64,000 bases of DNA from Mesorhizobium sp. L2C084A000 (GTDB taxonomy: Bacteria; Pseudomonadota; Alphaproteobacteria; Rhizobiales; Rhizobiaceae): contig NZ_AYWX01000002.1 in assembly GCF_000502875.1 (NCBI RefSeq), positions 424,690-488,689 of the forward strand. Direction: 5' to 3'. The notes beneath the pieces are model-generated. The model was not told the origin of the DNA, made no database searches, and was given only the letters and a program-made list of their open reading frames with translations. Every line of letters begins with the position of its first letter. Within the stretch, counting starts at the first letter, position 1. The translations under genes and the position numbers were made by a program. Shown here piece by piece: positions 8,341-16,010 of the stretch.

Positions 8341-9363
8341 TCAGTTCGTGGTGATCACGATCTTGCCGAACGGCCCTTTCTCCAGATGCTGCAAGGCCTG
8401 TGGCACCTCGTCGAAGCCAAAGACCTTGTCGATGACCGGCTTGATCGCCAGCGCCTCGATCGCCTGATTCATACGTTCGAAGGCGCGGCGATGGCCGACC
8501 GACAGGCCCTGCACGGTGATGCGGTTGCGCATGAAGGGCACGATAGGGAAGCTGAGCTCCATCGCGCCCAGCAGGCCGATGATCGACAGCCGGCCGTCGG
8601 CGGCCAGCGCGTTCAGCGATCGCCGTGCATTGTCGCCGCCGACCATTTCCAGCACGTGGTTGACGCCCAGCCCATTCGTCAGCTCACGCGCGGCCTCGTC
8701 CCAGGCCGGTTGCGTGCGGTAGTTGATCCCTTGCCAGGCGCCGAGCTTTCTTGCCCGCTCAAGCTTTTCGTCGCTGCTTGAGGTGACGATGGCGCGCAGG
8801 CCGAACGCGGTGGCGAACTGCAGCGCAAACAGCGACACGCCGCCGGTGCCCTGGATCAGAATGGTCTGGCCCGGCACCGGTCTGGTCGCTTCGGCCATGG
8901 CGAACCAGGCCGTCAGCGCCGCGATCGGCAATGTCGCGGCCTCGATGTCGCCGAGCGATGGCGGCGCCAGCACCGCGGCGTCCTCGCCGAAGATGACATG
9001 ATCGGAAAGCATGCCCGACAGCGACGACCCCAGCGTGTGCTTATGCAGCACTGGCGGTGCGTCGCCATCCGGCCAATCGGCGATCACCTGGCCGAGCACG
9101 CGCTGGCCGACCTGAAAGCGGCTGACCGCACTGCCGACGGCCACCACTTCACCCACCGCGTCGGATGTCGGCACGAAGGGAAAGGCAAGATCGGGGACCA
9201 GCACGCCGTCTACGATCATCTTGTCCTTGTAGTTGAGCGACACGGCCTTGGTCCGCACCAGCAAATCGTGCGGCCCTGGCTCGGGTACCTTGCCTTCCAC
9301 CTGGCTTAGCCTCGACAGGCCAAAACCGCTCATCTGCCAGGATCTGTTGATTGGGGTGCTCAT
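8341..9363 (-). CDS. Zinc-type alcohol dehydrogenase superfamily oxidoreductase
   Basis: 340-residue medium-chain dehydrogenase/reductase. The GroES-like N-terminal domain has AVSLNYKDKMIVDG and PFVPTSDAVGEVVAVG. The Rossmann domain has ILIQGTGGVSLFALQFATAFG, followed by SSSDEKLERARKLGA. The C-terminus has GPFGKIVIT. The usual four structural zinc cysteines are absent, so it is probably closer to NAD(P)H:quinone or enoyl reductase-type members. The divergent LysR gene 126 bases away is the likely regulator. Natural substrate unknown. The ATG at 9363 fits the family start. Confidence 0.85.
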   Translation of the reverse strand: MSTPINRSWQMSGFGLSRLSQVEGKVPEPGPHDLLVRTKAVSLNYKDKMIVDGVLVPDLAFPFVPTSDAVGEVVAVGSAVSRFQVGQRVLGQVIADWPDGDAPPVLHKHTLGSSLSGMLSDHVIFGEDAAVLAPPSLGDIEAATLPIAALTAWFAMAEATRPVPGQTILIQGTGGVSLFALQFATAFGLRAIVTSSSDEKLERARKLGAWQGINYRTQPAWDEAARELTNGLGVNHVLEMVGGDNARRSLNALAADGRLSIIGLLGAMELSFPIVPFMRNRITVQGLSVGHRRAFERMNQAIEALAIKPVIDKVFGFDEVPQALQHLEKGPFGKIVITTN

Positions 9364-9489
9364 GTCGCGTCGCGCTCCGTGCGTTGATGCAGGCGAGACA
9401 TTTATGCCTTTCGACTATAGAAAATAGTGCTTTCGTGCGGTATAATTTGACACTGATTGCGGACTAAAAGTCGACAATAGGAAATCGCC
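9364..9489. promoter_or_regulatory. Divergent promoter region of the dehydrogenase and LysR genes
   Basis: A 126-base spacer between divergent starts, clearly AT-richer than its surroundings. It contains the symmetrical CTATAGAAAATAG (9414-9426), a GGTATAATTTG stretch at 9440-9450 that could be a -10 box, and a repeated TCGACtATAG / TCGACaATAG word pair (9411-9420 and 9471-9480). It is the expected position for LysR binding. No exact operator is claimed. Confidence 0.5.
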
Positions 9490-10404
9490 ATGGAAACGGC
9501 CGACCTGCAAGGCATCGTCGCGTTCGTTCAGGCGGTGGAGGCCGGCAGCTTCACCAGCGCCGGCGAGCGGCTGCATGTGACGAAGTCGGCGATCGGCAAA
9601 TCGATCGCGCAGCTGGAGCAGAGACTCGGCGTTCGCTTGCTGAACCGCACCACCCGCAGCCTCAGTCCGACCAGCGAAGGCGTCAGCTATTATGAAGCTT
9701 GCGTCCGGGCCCTTGCCGAGATCGAAGCCGCACAGTCGCTGCTTGCCTCGCGCCGGCAGGTCCCGTCTGGCCGGCTTCGGATCGACGTGCCGCTGGCCTT
9801 CGGCCGACGCTGCGTGGCCCCCGTGCTGTTCGAGATTTCGAGGGAATTTCCGGACCTGACGGTGGAAGTCTCCTTCAATGACCGCCGCGTCGACCTGATC
9901 GAGGAGGGCATCGACCTGGCGATCCGCATGGGCGAACTCGACGACAGCCTGTCGCTTGCGGCCAGGCGCCTCTACGCCCAGCGCTCGGCCATATGCGCGG
10001 CTCCCGACTATCTCGACAGGCATGGCCGGCCGCAATCGGTCGAGGATCTCGCCGATCACAGCGTCATTGGCTACGGTCGCGAGGGCATCGTCCGTCCCTG
10101 GGTGATCAGGCATTCCGACGGCCATCTCGCAACCTTCATGCCCAAGGCGCGACTCGTTCTCGGCCATGGCGAACCGATGCTGGATGCAGCGCTCGCCGGC
10201 TGCGGCATCGCCTTCCTGCCGACATGGCTGGCCGCCGACAGCCTCAAAAGCGGCGATCTCGAAATGGTGCTGTCGGACTGCCTGGTCGAGAACATCGTCG
10301 TGCATGCCGTCTGGCCGGTAACGCGCGCGCTCACGCCAAAGGTACGGGTTGTCGTCGACGCCCTCGTCGAACATTTTTCGACGCCGCCCTGGGATGCCGC
10401 GTGA
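9490..10404 (+). CDS. LysR family transcriptional regulator
   Basis: 304 residues. The N-terminal winged helix-turn-helix is textbook LysR: ADLQGIVAFVQAVEAGSFTSAG, VTKSAIGKSIAQLEQRLGVRL, LNRTTRSLSPTSEG (residues 2-62). The effector-binding domain starts around residue 90 (PSGRLRIDVPLAFG). It belongs to the large CrgA/YafC-like group that commonly controls a divergent oxidoreductase, and the dehydrogenase gene on the other strand is the obvious candidate target. The inducer is not predictable from sequence. It is followed by the CorC-like gene after 75 bases on the same strand, with no evident terminator. Confidence 0.92.
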   Translation: METADLQGIVAFVQAVEAGSFTSAGERLHVTKSAIGKSIAQLEQRLGVRLLNRTTRSLSPTSEGVSYYEACVRALAEIEAAQSLLASRRQVPSGRLRIDVPLAFGRRCVAPVLFEISREFPDLTVEVSFNDRRVDLIEEGIDLAIRMGELDDSLSLAARRLYAQRSAICAAPDYLDRHGRPQSVEDLADHSVIGYGREGIVRPWVIRHSDGHLATFMPKARLVLGHGEPMLDAALAGCGIAFLPTWLAADSLKSGDLEMVLSDCLVENIVVHAVWPVTRALTPKVRVVVDALVEHFSTPPWDAA

Positions 10405-10479
10405 CCGAAATGCCGGTCATTTCTCAAAAATCACGTCAGACTATTTTCGAAGACCGCGCCGCAATGCTATTGACCGCTC

Positions 10480-11790
10480 ATGTTATACGTAGAAATCGCT
10501 ATCGTGGTCGTCCTCATCTGTGTGAACGGCCTTCTGTCGATGTCCGAACTTGCCATCGTCTCGTCGCGACCGGCCCGGCTGAAAGCGATGATCGACCGCG
10601 GCATCAATGGCGCCGGCCGCGCGCTCGAGCTTGGCTCGAATCCCGGCAAGTTCCTCTCCTCGGTGCAGATCGGCATCACCCTGGTCGGCGTCCTCTCCGG
10701 CGCCTTTTCCGGCGCCACGCTCGGCGAACGGCTGGCGCAGTTCCTGGCCTCGACCGGCATCCGCGAGACCGTCGCCGATCCGCTCGGCGTCGGCATCGTC
10801 GTCGCCATCATCACCTATTTCTCGCTGATCGTCGGCGAGCTGGTGCCCAAGCAGATTGCCTTGCGCGACCCAGAGCGGGTCGCCGCCAGGGTCGCTCCGG
10901 CAATGACCATCCTCGCCACCATCTCGGCGCCGCTGGTCTTCCTGCTCGACTTCTCCGGCCGCACCATATTGTGGCTGCTCGGCCAGCGCGGCGAAAGCGA
11001 GGAGAAGGTCACCGATGAGGAGATCAAGATGCTGGTCGCCGAGGCCGAGCATCACGGCACCATCGAATCCGACGAGCGGCGCATGATCGCCGGCGTCATG
11101 CGGCTTGGCGACCGCGCCGTGCGCGCGGTGATGACGCCGCGCACCGAGGTCGACTGGATCAATCTGCAATCCGACGAGGCGGCCATCCGCAAGCTGCTCA
11201 TGGAAACCCAGCATTCGCGCCTGCCGGCAGGTGACGGCGGCGTCGATGTCATGATCGGCGTCGTCCAGACGCGTGACGTGCTGGCGGCGTTGCTTGCCGG
11301 CCGCGTGCTCGACCCGCGCAGGCATGTTCGCGCAGCCCCCATCGTCTACGACCAGGCCGACGCGCTGGATGTGCTGCAGAAGCTGAAGGAATCCGACGTG
11401 CCGATGGCGCTGGTGCATGACGAATACGGCCATTTCGAAGGCATCGTCACCCCGGCCGACATTCTGGAAGCCATCACCGGCGTGTTCCGCGCGGACACAG
11501 ACGCCGGCGACGAGGAGAACGCGGTCAAGCGCGAGGACGGCTCGTGGCTGCTCGCCGGCTACATGCAGGCCGACGAGATGGCCGACATTCTCGGCATCGA
11601 CCTGCCGGAAAACCGCGATTACGAAACCGTCGCCGGTTATGTGCTGTCGCACATGCACCATCTGCCGGCGACTGGCGAATGCGTCGACGCGCAGGGCTGG
11701 CGCTTCGAGGTGGTCGATCTCGACGGCCGCCGCATCGACAAGCTGATCGCCACCCGCCTGCCCGGCGCCCACCGCGAGGCGGTGCGCTGA
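10480..11790 (+). CDS. CNNM/CorC-type membrane protein (hemolysin family)
   Basis: 436 residues. The N-terminal CNNM (DUF21) membrane domain covers about residues 1-190, with helices at VEIAIVVVLICVNGLLS, IGITLVGVLSGAF, LGVGIVVAIITYFSLIVGE and APLVFLLDFSG. It contains SELAIVSSRPARLK and GELVPKQIALRDPE. Two CBS domains follow (VMTPRTEVDWI, ALVHDEYGHFEGIVTPADILEAI), then a CorC_HlyC domain (about 345-430: DGSWLLAGYMQADEM, ATGECVDAQGWRFEVVDLDGRRID). Such proteins are linked to Mg2+ homeostasis or metal efflux in the inner membrane. The hemolysin label is historical. The 3' end of this gene is duplicated in degraded form at 13683-13939. Confidence 0.9.
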   Translation: MLYVEIAIVVVLICVNGLLSMSELAIVSSRPARLKAMIDRGINGAGRALELGSNPGKFLSSVQIGITLVGVLSGAFSGATLGERLAQFLASTGIRETVADPLGVGIVVAIITYFSLIVGELVPKQIALRDPERVAARVAPAMTILATISAPLVFLLDFSGRTILWLLGQRGESEEKVTDEEIKMLVAEAEHHGTIESDERRMIAGVMRLGDRAVRAVMTPRTEVDWINLQSDEAAIRKLLMETQHSRLPAGDGGVDVMIGVVQTRDVLAALLAGRVLDPRRHVRAAPIVYDQADALDVLQKLKESDVPMALVHDEYGHFEGIVTPADILEAITGVFRADTDAGDEENAVKREDGSWLLAGYMQADEMADILGIDLPENRDYETVAGYVLSHMHHLPATGECVDAQGWRFEVVDLDGRRIDKLIATRLPGAHREAVR

Positions 11791-11817
11791 CATGTTCGAA
11801 TGTCAGCTTTTGACCGG

Positions 11818-12210
11818 TTAGCTGACGCCGCCCTCTGCCAGAGGTCGAACTGGTTTCAACAAACCGAAGAAGCCAATGATGCGCGTTATCCGTTTCTGCT
11901 CCTCATCTAGAAAAGCGATGTCCAGGCCCTCGGGTAAAGACGAACCGTCAGGCATCACAAACTTCCACGCGAAGCGCGCGACGCCGTGATGAACATCCAC
12001 GTTGCTGGTCCGCAGAATGCAGGCACCAGGATGCTTGCTCTGAATTCCTGCAATGTGGGCTAGCAGTTCTTTGGCACCAACAGCGTGAACGGTTGGATCT
12101 GTATACGTCGCGCCATCGCTCAAGACCGATAGCAGCGACGCCCGCCGCTTCTCGGCGTTTTCGGTGGACCACGATGCACAATACTTATCAATGAGATGCG
12201 TCAAAGGCAT
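11818..12210 (-). CDS. Nuclear transport factor 2-like (SnoaL-type) protein
   Basis: 130 residues from the ATG at 12210, which has AGGGAAG upstream. A longer frame from 12255 overlaps the preceding gene. The start lies one base from the stop of the upstream reductase gene, indicating coupling. Features of the NTF2-like fold are an N-terminal helix HLIDKYCASWSTENAEKRRASLLSVLSDGATYTDPT and strands GVARFAWKFVMPDG and KRITRIIGFFGLL. Family members are small-molecule isomerases, hydrolases or binding proteins. The partner reductase suggests a shared small substrate. No catalytic residue can be assigned with confidence. Confidence 0.7.
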   Translation of the reverse strand: MPLTHLIDKYCASWSTENAEKRRASLLSVLSDGATYTDPTVHAVGAKELLAHIAGIQSKHPGACILRTSNVDVHHGVARFAWKFVMPDGSSLPEGLDIAFLDEEQKRITRIIGFFGLLKPVRPLAEGGVS

Positions 12211-12211
12211 G

Positions 12212-13096
12212 CTACTTCCCTGTCGCCAGAAAATGCGAGAGCGCGGCGAAATCATCGTGCAAGTGGCCCGCCGCTATGGCCCGTTTGAATATCGCATCAT
12301 AACCATCGACTATTGAACGGTCGATTCCGCGGAACTGCATCAACTCCAACAGATGCTGCATTGCGCCGTGGTGCGCCGAGATCGACGAGAGCGTTTCGTT
12401 ATCGCTGGCAAATCGGCCAGCGCTCGTCCGCTTGATGAGGTCGGTCACCAGGCCGTCAATGACCGGCGCCGTCGCGGACCACTGCCGCGCCAGTTCACCC
12501 AGTTCGATCTCTTCGGCCTGCGACACGGCGATCGCATGGAGCGTCCCGAACAGAGCGCCCCACATGATAGCCAGTAGTGCGCTATCGAGCGCGTTCGCAC
12601 GCCCTGGTTCTTCGCCAACATGCTGGACATTGCCACCCAAGGCGCGAAACACATCGCGGTTCGTGTCGAAAGCCTCCCTTGGCCCGGCAAGCAGGATGGT
12701 CCCGGCGTCCGTGCCGATATAATCCGGCGTCGCCATGATCGCGCCATCAAGGTAGTTTGCGCCGTGCTTCGTACACCATTCAGCGGCTTCCCGTGCGCCA
12801 CTCGGCGTCCCCGAAGTCAACTCCACGATCAGCTTGCCGCGAATGGCTGAGGCGATGGCGTCACTGTGGAGAAGCGCTTTTGTCGCCTCATAGTCGCTGA
12901 CATTCACAATGATGATCTCGCCTGCGTTCACGGCTTCCTCCACGGAGGACGCGGCGATTGCGCCCAGCCTGGCGAGTGGATCGGTCTTCTGTCTGGTTCT
13001 GTTCCAGACAGTCGTCGGATATCCCGACTGAAGCAGGCTGCCGGCGAGCGCCGAGCCCATACGGCCCGTTCCAATGACCGTGATTGAAAGCTTCAT
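12212..13096 (-). CDS. NAD(P)-dependent 6PGDH-family reductase, imine-reductase-like
   Basis: 294 residues from the ATG at 13096, preceded by GGAGTGTGG. The N-terminal Rossmann fold has VIGTGRMGSALAGSLLQSGYPTTVWNRT, an NADPH-type signature (Asn-Arg-Thr after the second strand). The middle has VELTSGTPSGAREAAEWC and DGAIMATPDYIG. The C-terminal helical domain has ANALDSALLAIMWGALFG. The Asp in this last segment sits where imine reductases carry their catalytic Asp, and the absence of the beta-hydroxyacid dehydrogenase Lys motif supports that subgroup. It may reduce cyclic imines or related compounds. It is co-transcribed with the NTF2-like gene and divergent from a broken HxlR regulator. Confidence 0.75.
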   Translation of the reverse strand: MKLSITVIGTGRMGSALAGSLLQSGYPTTVWNRTRQKTDPLARLGAIAASSVEEAVNAGEIIIVNVSDYEATKALLHSDAIASAIRGKLIVELTSGTPSGAREAAEWCTKHGANYLDGAIMATPDYIGTDAGTILLAGPREAFDTNRDVFRALGGNVQHVGEEPGRANALDSALLAIMWGALFGTLHAIAVSQAEEIELGELARQWSATAPVIDGLVTDLIKRTSAGRFASDNETLSSISAHHGAMQHLLELMQFRGIDRSIVDGYDAIFKRAIAAGHLHDDFAALSHFLATGK

Positions 13097-13225
13097 TCCA
13101 CACTCCATATCAATTGGCGGCGTCAGACCGCGTTTTGCTGTGATCGTCTTGAGAGGTATGTCAAAACGAGCGGCGCGCGATACGCACCCGGGCGTAAGTG
13201 GTCACCAGAAGGTAAGGAACGCGCG

Positions 13226-13578
13226 ATGAACAATTCCGCGGACAATGGCTTTGCAGCGGCCGTCAGAATGGTCGAAGGAAAGTGGAAAGTAGATATCCTT
13301 TGCGAGCTCGGAACGGCGTCGCGCAGATTTGGTCGATTGAAACAGGCGCTTTCTGGCATCAGTGAAAAGATGCTGGCGCAACAATTGCGAGAACTGGAGG
13401 CCGACGGCCTTGTCGACCGTAAAGTCTTTCCGTGGTTCCAGCGAAGGTAGTCTATTCGCTGACAGAACGCGGCGCGGCGCTCAACGCAGCAGCAGGTTCA
13501 CTATGTCTGTGGGCCGAGCAATTCGGCCTGCCCGGCTGCACTCAGATTGCCAATGGCGTACATATGGATGCCCTCTGA
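13226..13578 (+). pseudogene. HxlR family regulator with a single-base frameshift
   Basis: The first frame (13226-13435) gives a normal HxlR start: VRMVEGKWKVDILCELG, FGRLKQALSGISEKMLAQQLREL, ADGLVDRKVFP. It then runs into WFQRR and a stop. Reading from 13435 in the next frame recovers the expected continuation VPAKVVYSLTERGAALNAA, then LCLWAEQFGLPGC, to a stop at 13576-13578. One base is missing around 13430-13434, inside the highly conserved F-P-x-V-P region. Either the gene is inactivated or this is a sequencing error. It is divergent from the imine-reductase-like gene, its presumed target. Confidence 0.8.
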
Positions 13579-13682
13579 TGCATGTCGCCCAAAGCGACCT
13601 CGGTTTGGGAGAACGACATGCATAAAAACGAGGACCTAAAACGGGTCGCCTGAACCCGTTCGTACGGGACACGCTTCAGGGG

Positions 13683-13939
13683 TGCGACGCGCTCGATGTC
13701 CTGTCGAGATTAAAGGCGTTCCGATGGTGCTGGTCCATGACGAGTACTACCGTTTCGCACCGCCACAACGGCCGGCATTCTCCCATCACCGGGCTCCGTC
13801 GCCGGCTATGTGCTGGCGCACATGCATCATGCCGGCGACTGGCGAATGCGTCGACGCGCAGGGCTGGCGCTTCGAGGTGGCGATCTCGACGGCCGCCGCA
13901 TCCCGCCTGGCAAGCGCCCATCGCGAGGCGGTGCGCTGA
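13683..13939 (+). pseudogene. Degraded duplicate of the corC-type gene 3' end
   Basis: The segment matches the end of the gene at 10480-11790. GACGCGCTCGATGTCCTG corresponds to 11359 onward, ATGGTGCTGGTCCATGACGA to the second CBS domain, then a jump of well over 100 bases to CGCCGGCTATGTGCTGGCGC. After that there is a near-identical run GCCGGCGACTGGCGAATGCG to CTTCGAGGTGG, with a lost base, a further deletion of about 17 bases, and the same final GAGGCGGTGCGCTGA. Several frame changes make it non-functional. It implies duplication or an insertion event that left the intervening cassette (11791-13682) between two corC ends. Confidence 0.85.
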
Positions 13940-13964
13940 CGCCCGAGCAATTGCGGCATTCGCT

Positions 13965-14219
13965 CTATCGTTCCCAGAAGGACTTGGCGATCTCTCCCTC
14001 GACCTGCTCTATCGTCAGGCCGATATCGTCGATCAGATGCGGATTGTCCTTCGACATCTGCCTGAGTTGCCAGCGAAAGCGTATCCGTTCGCGCCAGGTC
14101 CGATCGTGCCAGCTCGCTATGATGCTTCGCAGGGTCTTCAGGAGCCGGCGCGATGCCGGCCGCACGGGCGTTCCCGGTCGCGCTGCACAACGCTGGGCTG
14201 ATGCAAGTGTATTGGTCAT
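13965..14219 (-). CDS. DUF1127 (YjiS-like) small protein
   Basis: 84 residues from the ATG at 14219, which has GGAGG five bases upstream on the minus strand. An ATG at 14231 is an unlikely alternative. The C-terminal half carries the DUF1127 helix pair: RFRWQLRQMSKDNPHLIDDIG followed by LTIEQVEGEIAKSFW. The N-terminal half is basic (RRLLKTLRSIIASWHDRTWRERI). In rhizobia and Agrobacterium, small DUF1127 proteins have been linked to RNA turnover and to phosphate or carbon metabolism, and some bind RNA. That is family knowledge and not visible here. A second, shorter DUF1127 gene lies at 49233. Confidence 0.82.
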   Translation of the reverse strand: MTNTLASAQRCAARPGTPVRPASRRLLKTLRSIIASWHDRTWRERIRFRWQLRQMSKDNPHLIDDIGLTIEQVEGEIAKSFWER

Positions 14220-14333
14220 GGCAACCTCCATATGGTTTGAGGGCCTAGGGCTCTCGATGAGGTTGAATTCTGCAGGATACGGACGGCGCCGTAATTAAGC
14301 CCTCCCAAATAGTTCTCAAAACTTCCAAACGAG

Positions 14334-14440
14334 CTAGAGCAGTTCACCGGTTCACGGAACCGGTAACCTACTCTAACCCTTTGTTTTGACGCAATTCCGA
14401 ACAGAAAACCGATTCACACTTTTCCTGGAATTGCTCTATA
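14334..14440 (-). repeat. Mesorhizobium-type intergenic repeat, copy A
   Basis: About 107 bases containing an internal hairpin (TTCACCGGTTCACGGAACCGG), the word CTTTGTTTTGACGCAATTCC, and the end CACTTTTCCTGGAATTGCTCTA. It is the inverted counterpart of the copy at 16307-16412, to which it is closely similar along its length. It ends ten bases before the ATG of the winged-helix/TPR gene, so that gene's leader and promoter lie in or next to the repeat. Confidence 0.8.
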
Positions 14441-14449
14441 GATGCGTCT

Positions 14450-15955
14450 ATGGGATCGCGTTTTGCCTTTGGTCCGTTCGTGCTTGATCCGGGTGCGGGA
14501 ACGCTGCTTCGGAACGACGTCCCCGTTGCCGTTGGCTATCGCGGGCTGAGCCTGCTTGCAGCACTCGTCGGGCGGCCCGGTGAAATCTTGGGAAAGGCCG
14601 AGTTGATGGACGCTGCATGGCCGGGCACGGCCGTGGAGGAAGGCAACCTCACCGTCCAGATCGCGCAGTTGCGCAAGCTGCTTGGTCCTGTCGGCGAGAA
14701 CGGCGAATGGATATCCACCGTTCCGCGCGTCGGCTACCGTTTCACGGGGGCCGTCGAACAGCTCGGCCAGGCCAAGCGAAAACCCTTGCCGCTGCCCGAC
14801 AAACCATCGATAGCCGTGCTGCCCTTCGTAAATTTCAGCAACGATCCCGAGCAGGATTCCTTCGTGGACGGGTTGACCGAAGACCTGATCACCGACCTGT
14901 CCAGGATCTCCGGCCTGTTCGTCATCGCCCGCAACTCGACCTTTGCCTACAAGGGAAAAGCGATGGACGTGCGCGAGATCGCCGGGGACCTTGGCGTGCG
15001 CTACCTGCTGGAAGGCAGCGCAAGACGCGCCGCGGGGCGCGTGCGCATCAACGCACAGCTGGTTGACGCGGTGAGCGGCGATCATCTGTGGGCGGAACGC
15101 TTCGATCGCGGCCTGGACGACATCTTTGCCGTTCAGGACGAGGTGACGGCCAAGATCGTGGAGGCATTGCTTGGCCGTCTGCGCACGCTGCCGCCGCGCA
15201 ACCGGCCCAGCAATCTCGAGGCTTACGATCTCTGCGTGCGGGCGCGCAAGCTGATCGACGACTCGCCGCAGATGGCGCAGGAAGCGCATCTGATGCTGAC
15301 GCGCGCGGTGTCGCTCGATCCCGGATACGCCGAGCCCTATCGCTGGCTTGCCATGAACCACTGGATGGGACAGGTGCATTGGGGCGGACCAACCGAAGCT
15401 GCCCGCAGCGTTGCCTTGGAGCTGGCGCGCAAGGCTGTGGCGATCGATCCCAACGATGCTGGCTGTCGCTGGATCCTGGCCTACCTGCTTGCCTATGAGC
15501 GCAGCTTCGCCGAGGCGGATGCCGAATTCGCCAAGGCGATCGAGCTCGACCCGAACGAGGCCGACACCTGGGCTGCATTGTCCGACATCGCGGTTCTGGC
15601 CGGCCGGGTCGAAGAGGGCCTTGAGCACATTCGCAAGGCGTTCCGGCTGAACCCGTTTCCGGCGAGCTGGTACTATCTGACGCTCGGCCAGGCGCAATAT
15701 GCGGCGCGCGACTATCAAGCCGCTATCGAGACGTTGCGCCGTGACGAGACCTATCGCACAAGCTCACGCCGTTTCCTGGCGGCAAGCCTGGCGCAACTCG
15801 GCCGGCTGGATGAGGCGCGCGCGGAGGCCGAGCTGTTTCTCGTCGGCAACCCGCATTTCACAACCCATCACTGGGCGACGACCGAGCCATTCCGCGACGC
15901 CGCTACGCTCGAGCATTTCGTCGATGGTTTTCGCAAGGCCGGTCTTCCGGAGTGA
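14450..15955 (+). CDS. Winged-helix (OmpR/CadC-type) protein with FlgO-like domain and TPR repeats
   Basis: 501 residues. The N-terminal DNA-binding domain (about 1-100) is of the OmpR/ToxR type: FAFGPFVLDPGAGTLLRND, GRPGEILGKAELMDAAWPG, LTVQIAQLRKLLG and STVPRVGYRFTGAV. Residues about 118-225 (SIAVLPFVNFSNDPEQDSF, LTEDLITDLSRISGLFVIAR, GVRYLLEGSARR, HLWAERFDR) match the FlgO-like module often seen next to adenylate-cyclase or wHTH domains. The rest is TPR-like helices (AVSLDPGYAEPYRWLAM, AIELDPNEADTWAAL). It lacks a membrane segment and a receiver domain, so it is a cytoplasmic one-component regulator of unknown signal. No clear Shine-Dalgarno precedes the ATG, which follows a repeat element directly. 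Confidence 0.82.
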   Translation: MGSRFAFGPFVLDPGAGTLLRNDVPVAVGYRGLSLLAALVGRPGEILGKAELMDAAWPGTAVEEGNLTVQIAQLRKLLGPVGENGEWISTVPRVGYRFTGAVEQLGQAKRKPLPLPDKPSIAVLPFVNFSNDPEQDSFVDGLTEDLITDLSRISGLFVIARNSTFAYKGKAMDVREIAGDLGVRYLLEGSARRAAGRVRINAQLVDAVSGDHLWAERFDRGLDDIFAVQDEVTAKIVEALLGRLRTLPPRNRPSNLEAYDLCVRARKLIDDSPQMAQEAHLMLTRAVSLDPGYAEPYRWLAMNHWMGQVHWGGPTEAARSVALELARKAVAIDPNDAGCRWILAYLLAYERSFAEADAEFAKAIELDPNEADTWAALSDIAVLAGRVEEGLEHIRKAFRLNPFPASWYYLTLGQAQYAARDYQAAIETLRRDETYRTSSRRFLAASLAQLGRLDEARAEAELFLVGNPHFTTHHWATTEPFRDAATLEHFVDGFRKAGLPE

Positions 15956-16010
15956 CGCGCCGGCATCCGGCCTGCCCGTGGCAAAGGCGAAGTGGTGCGC
16001 TAACCCGGAT

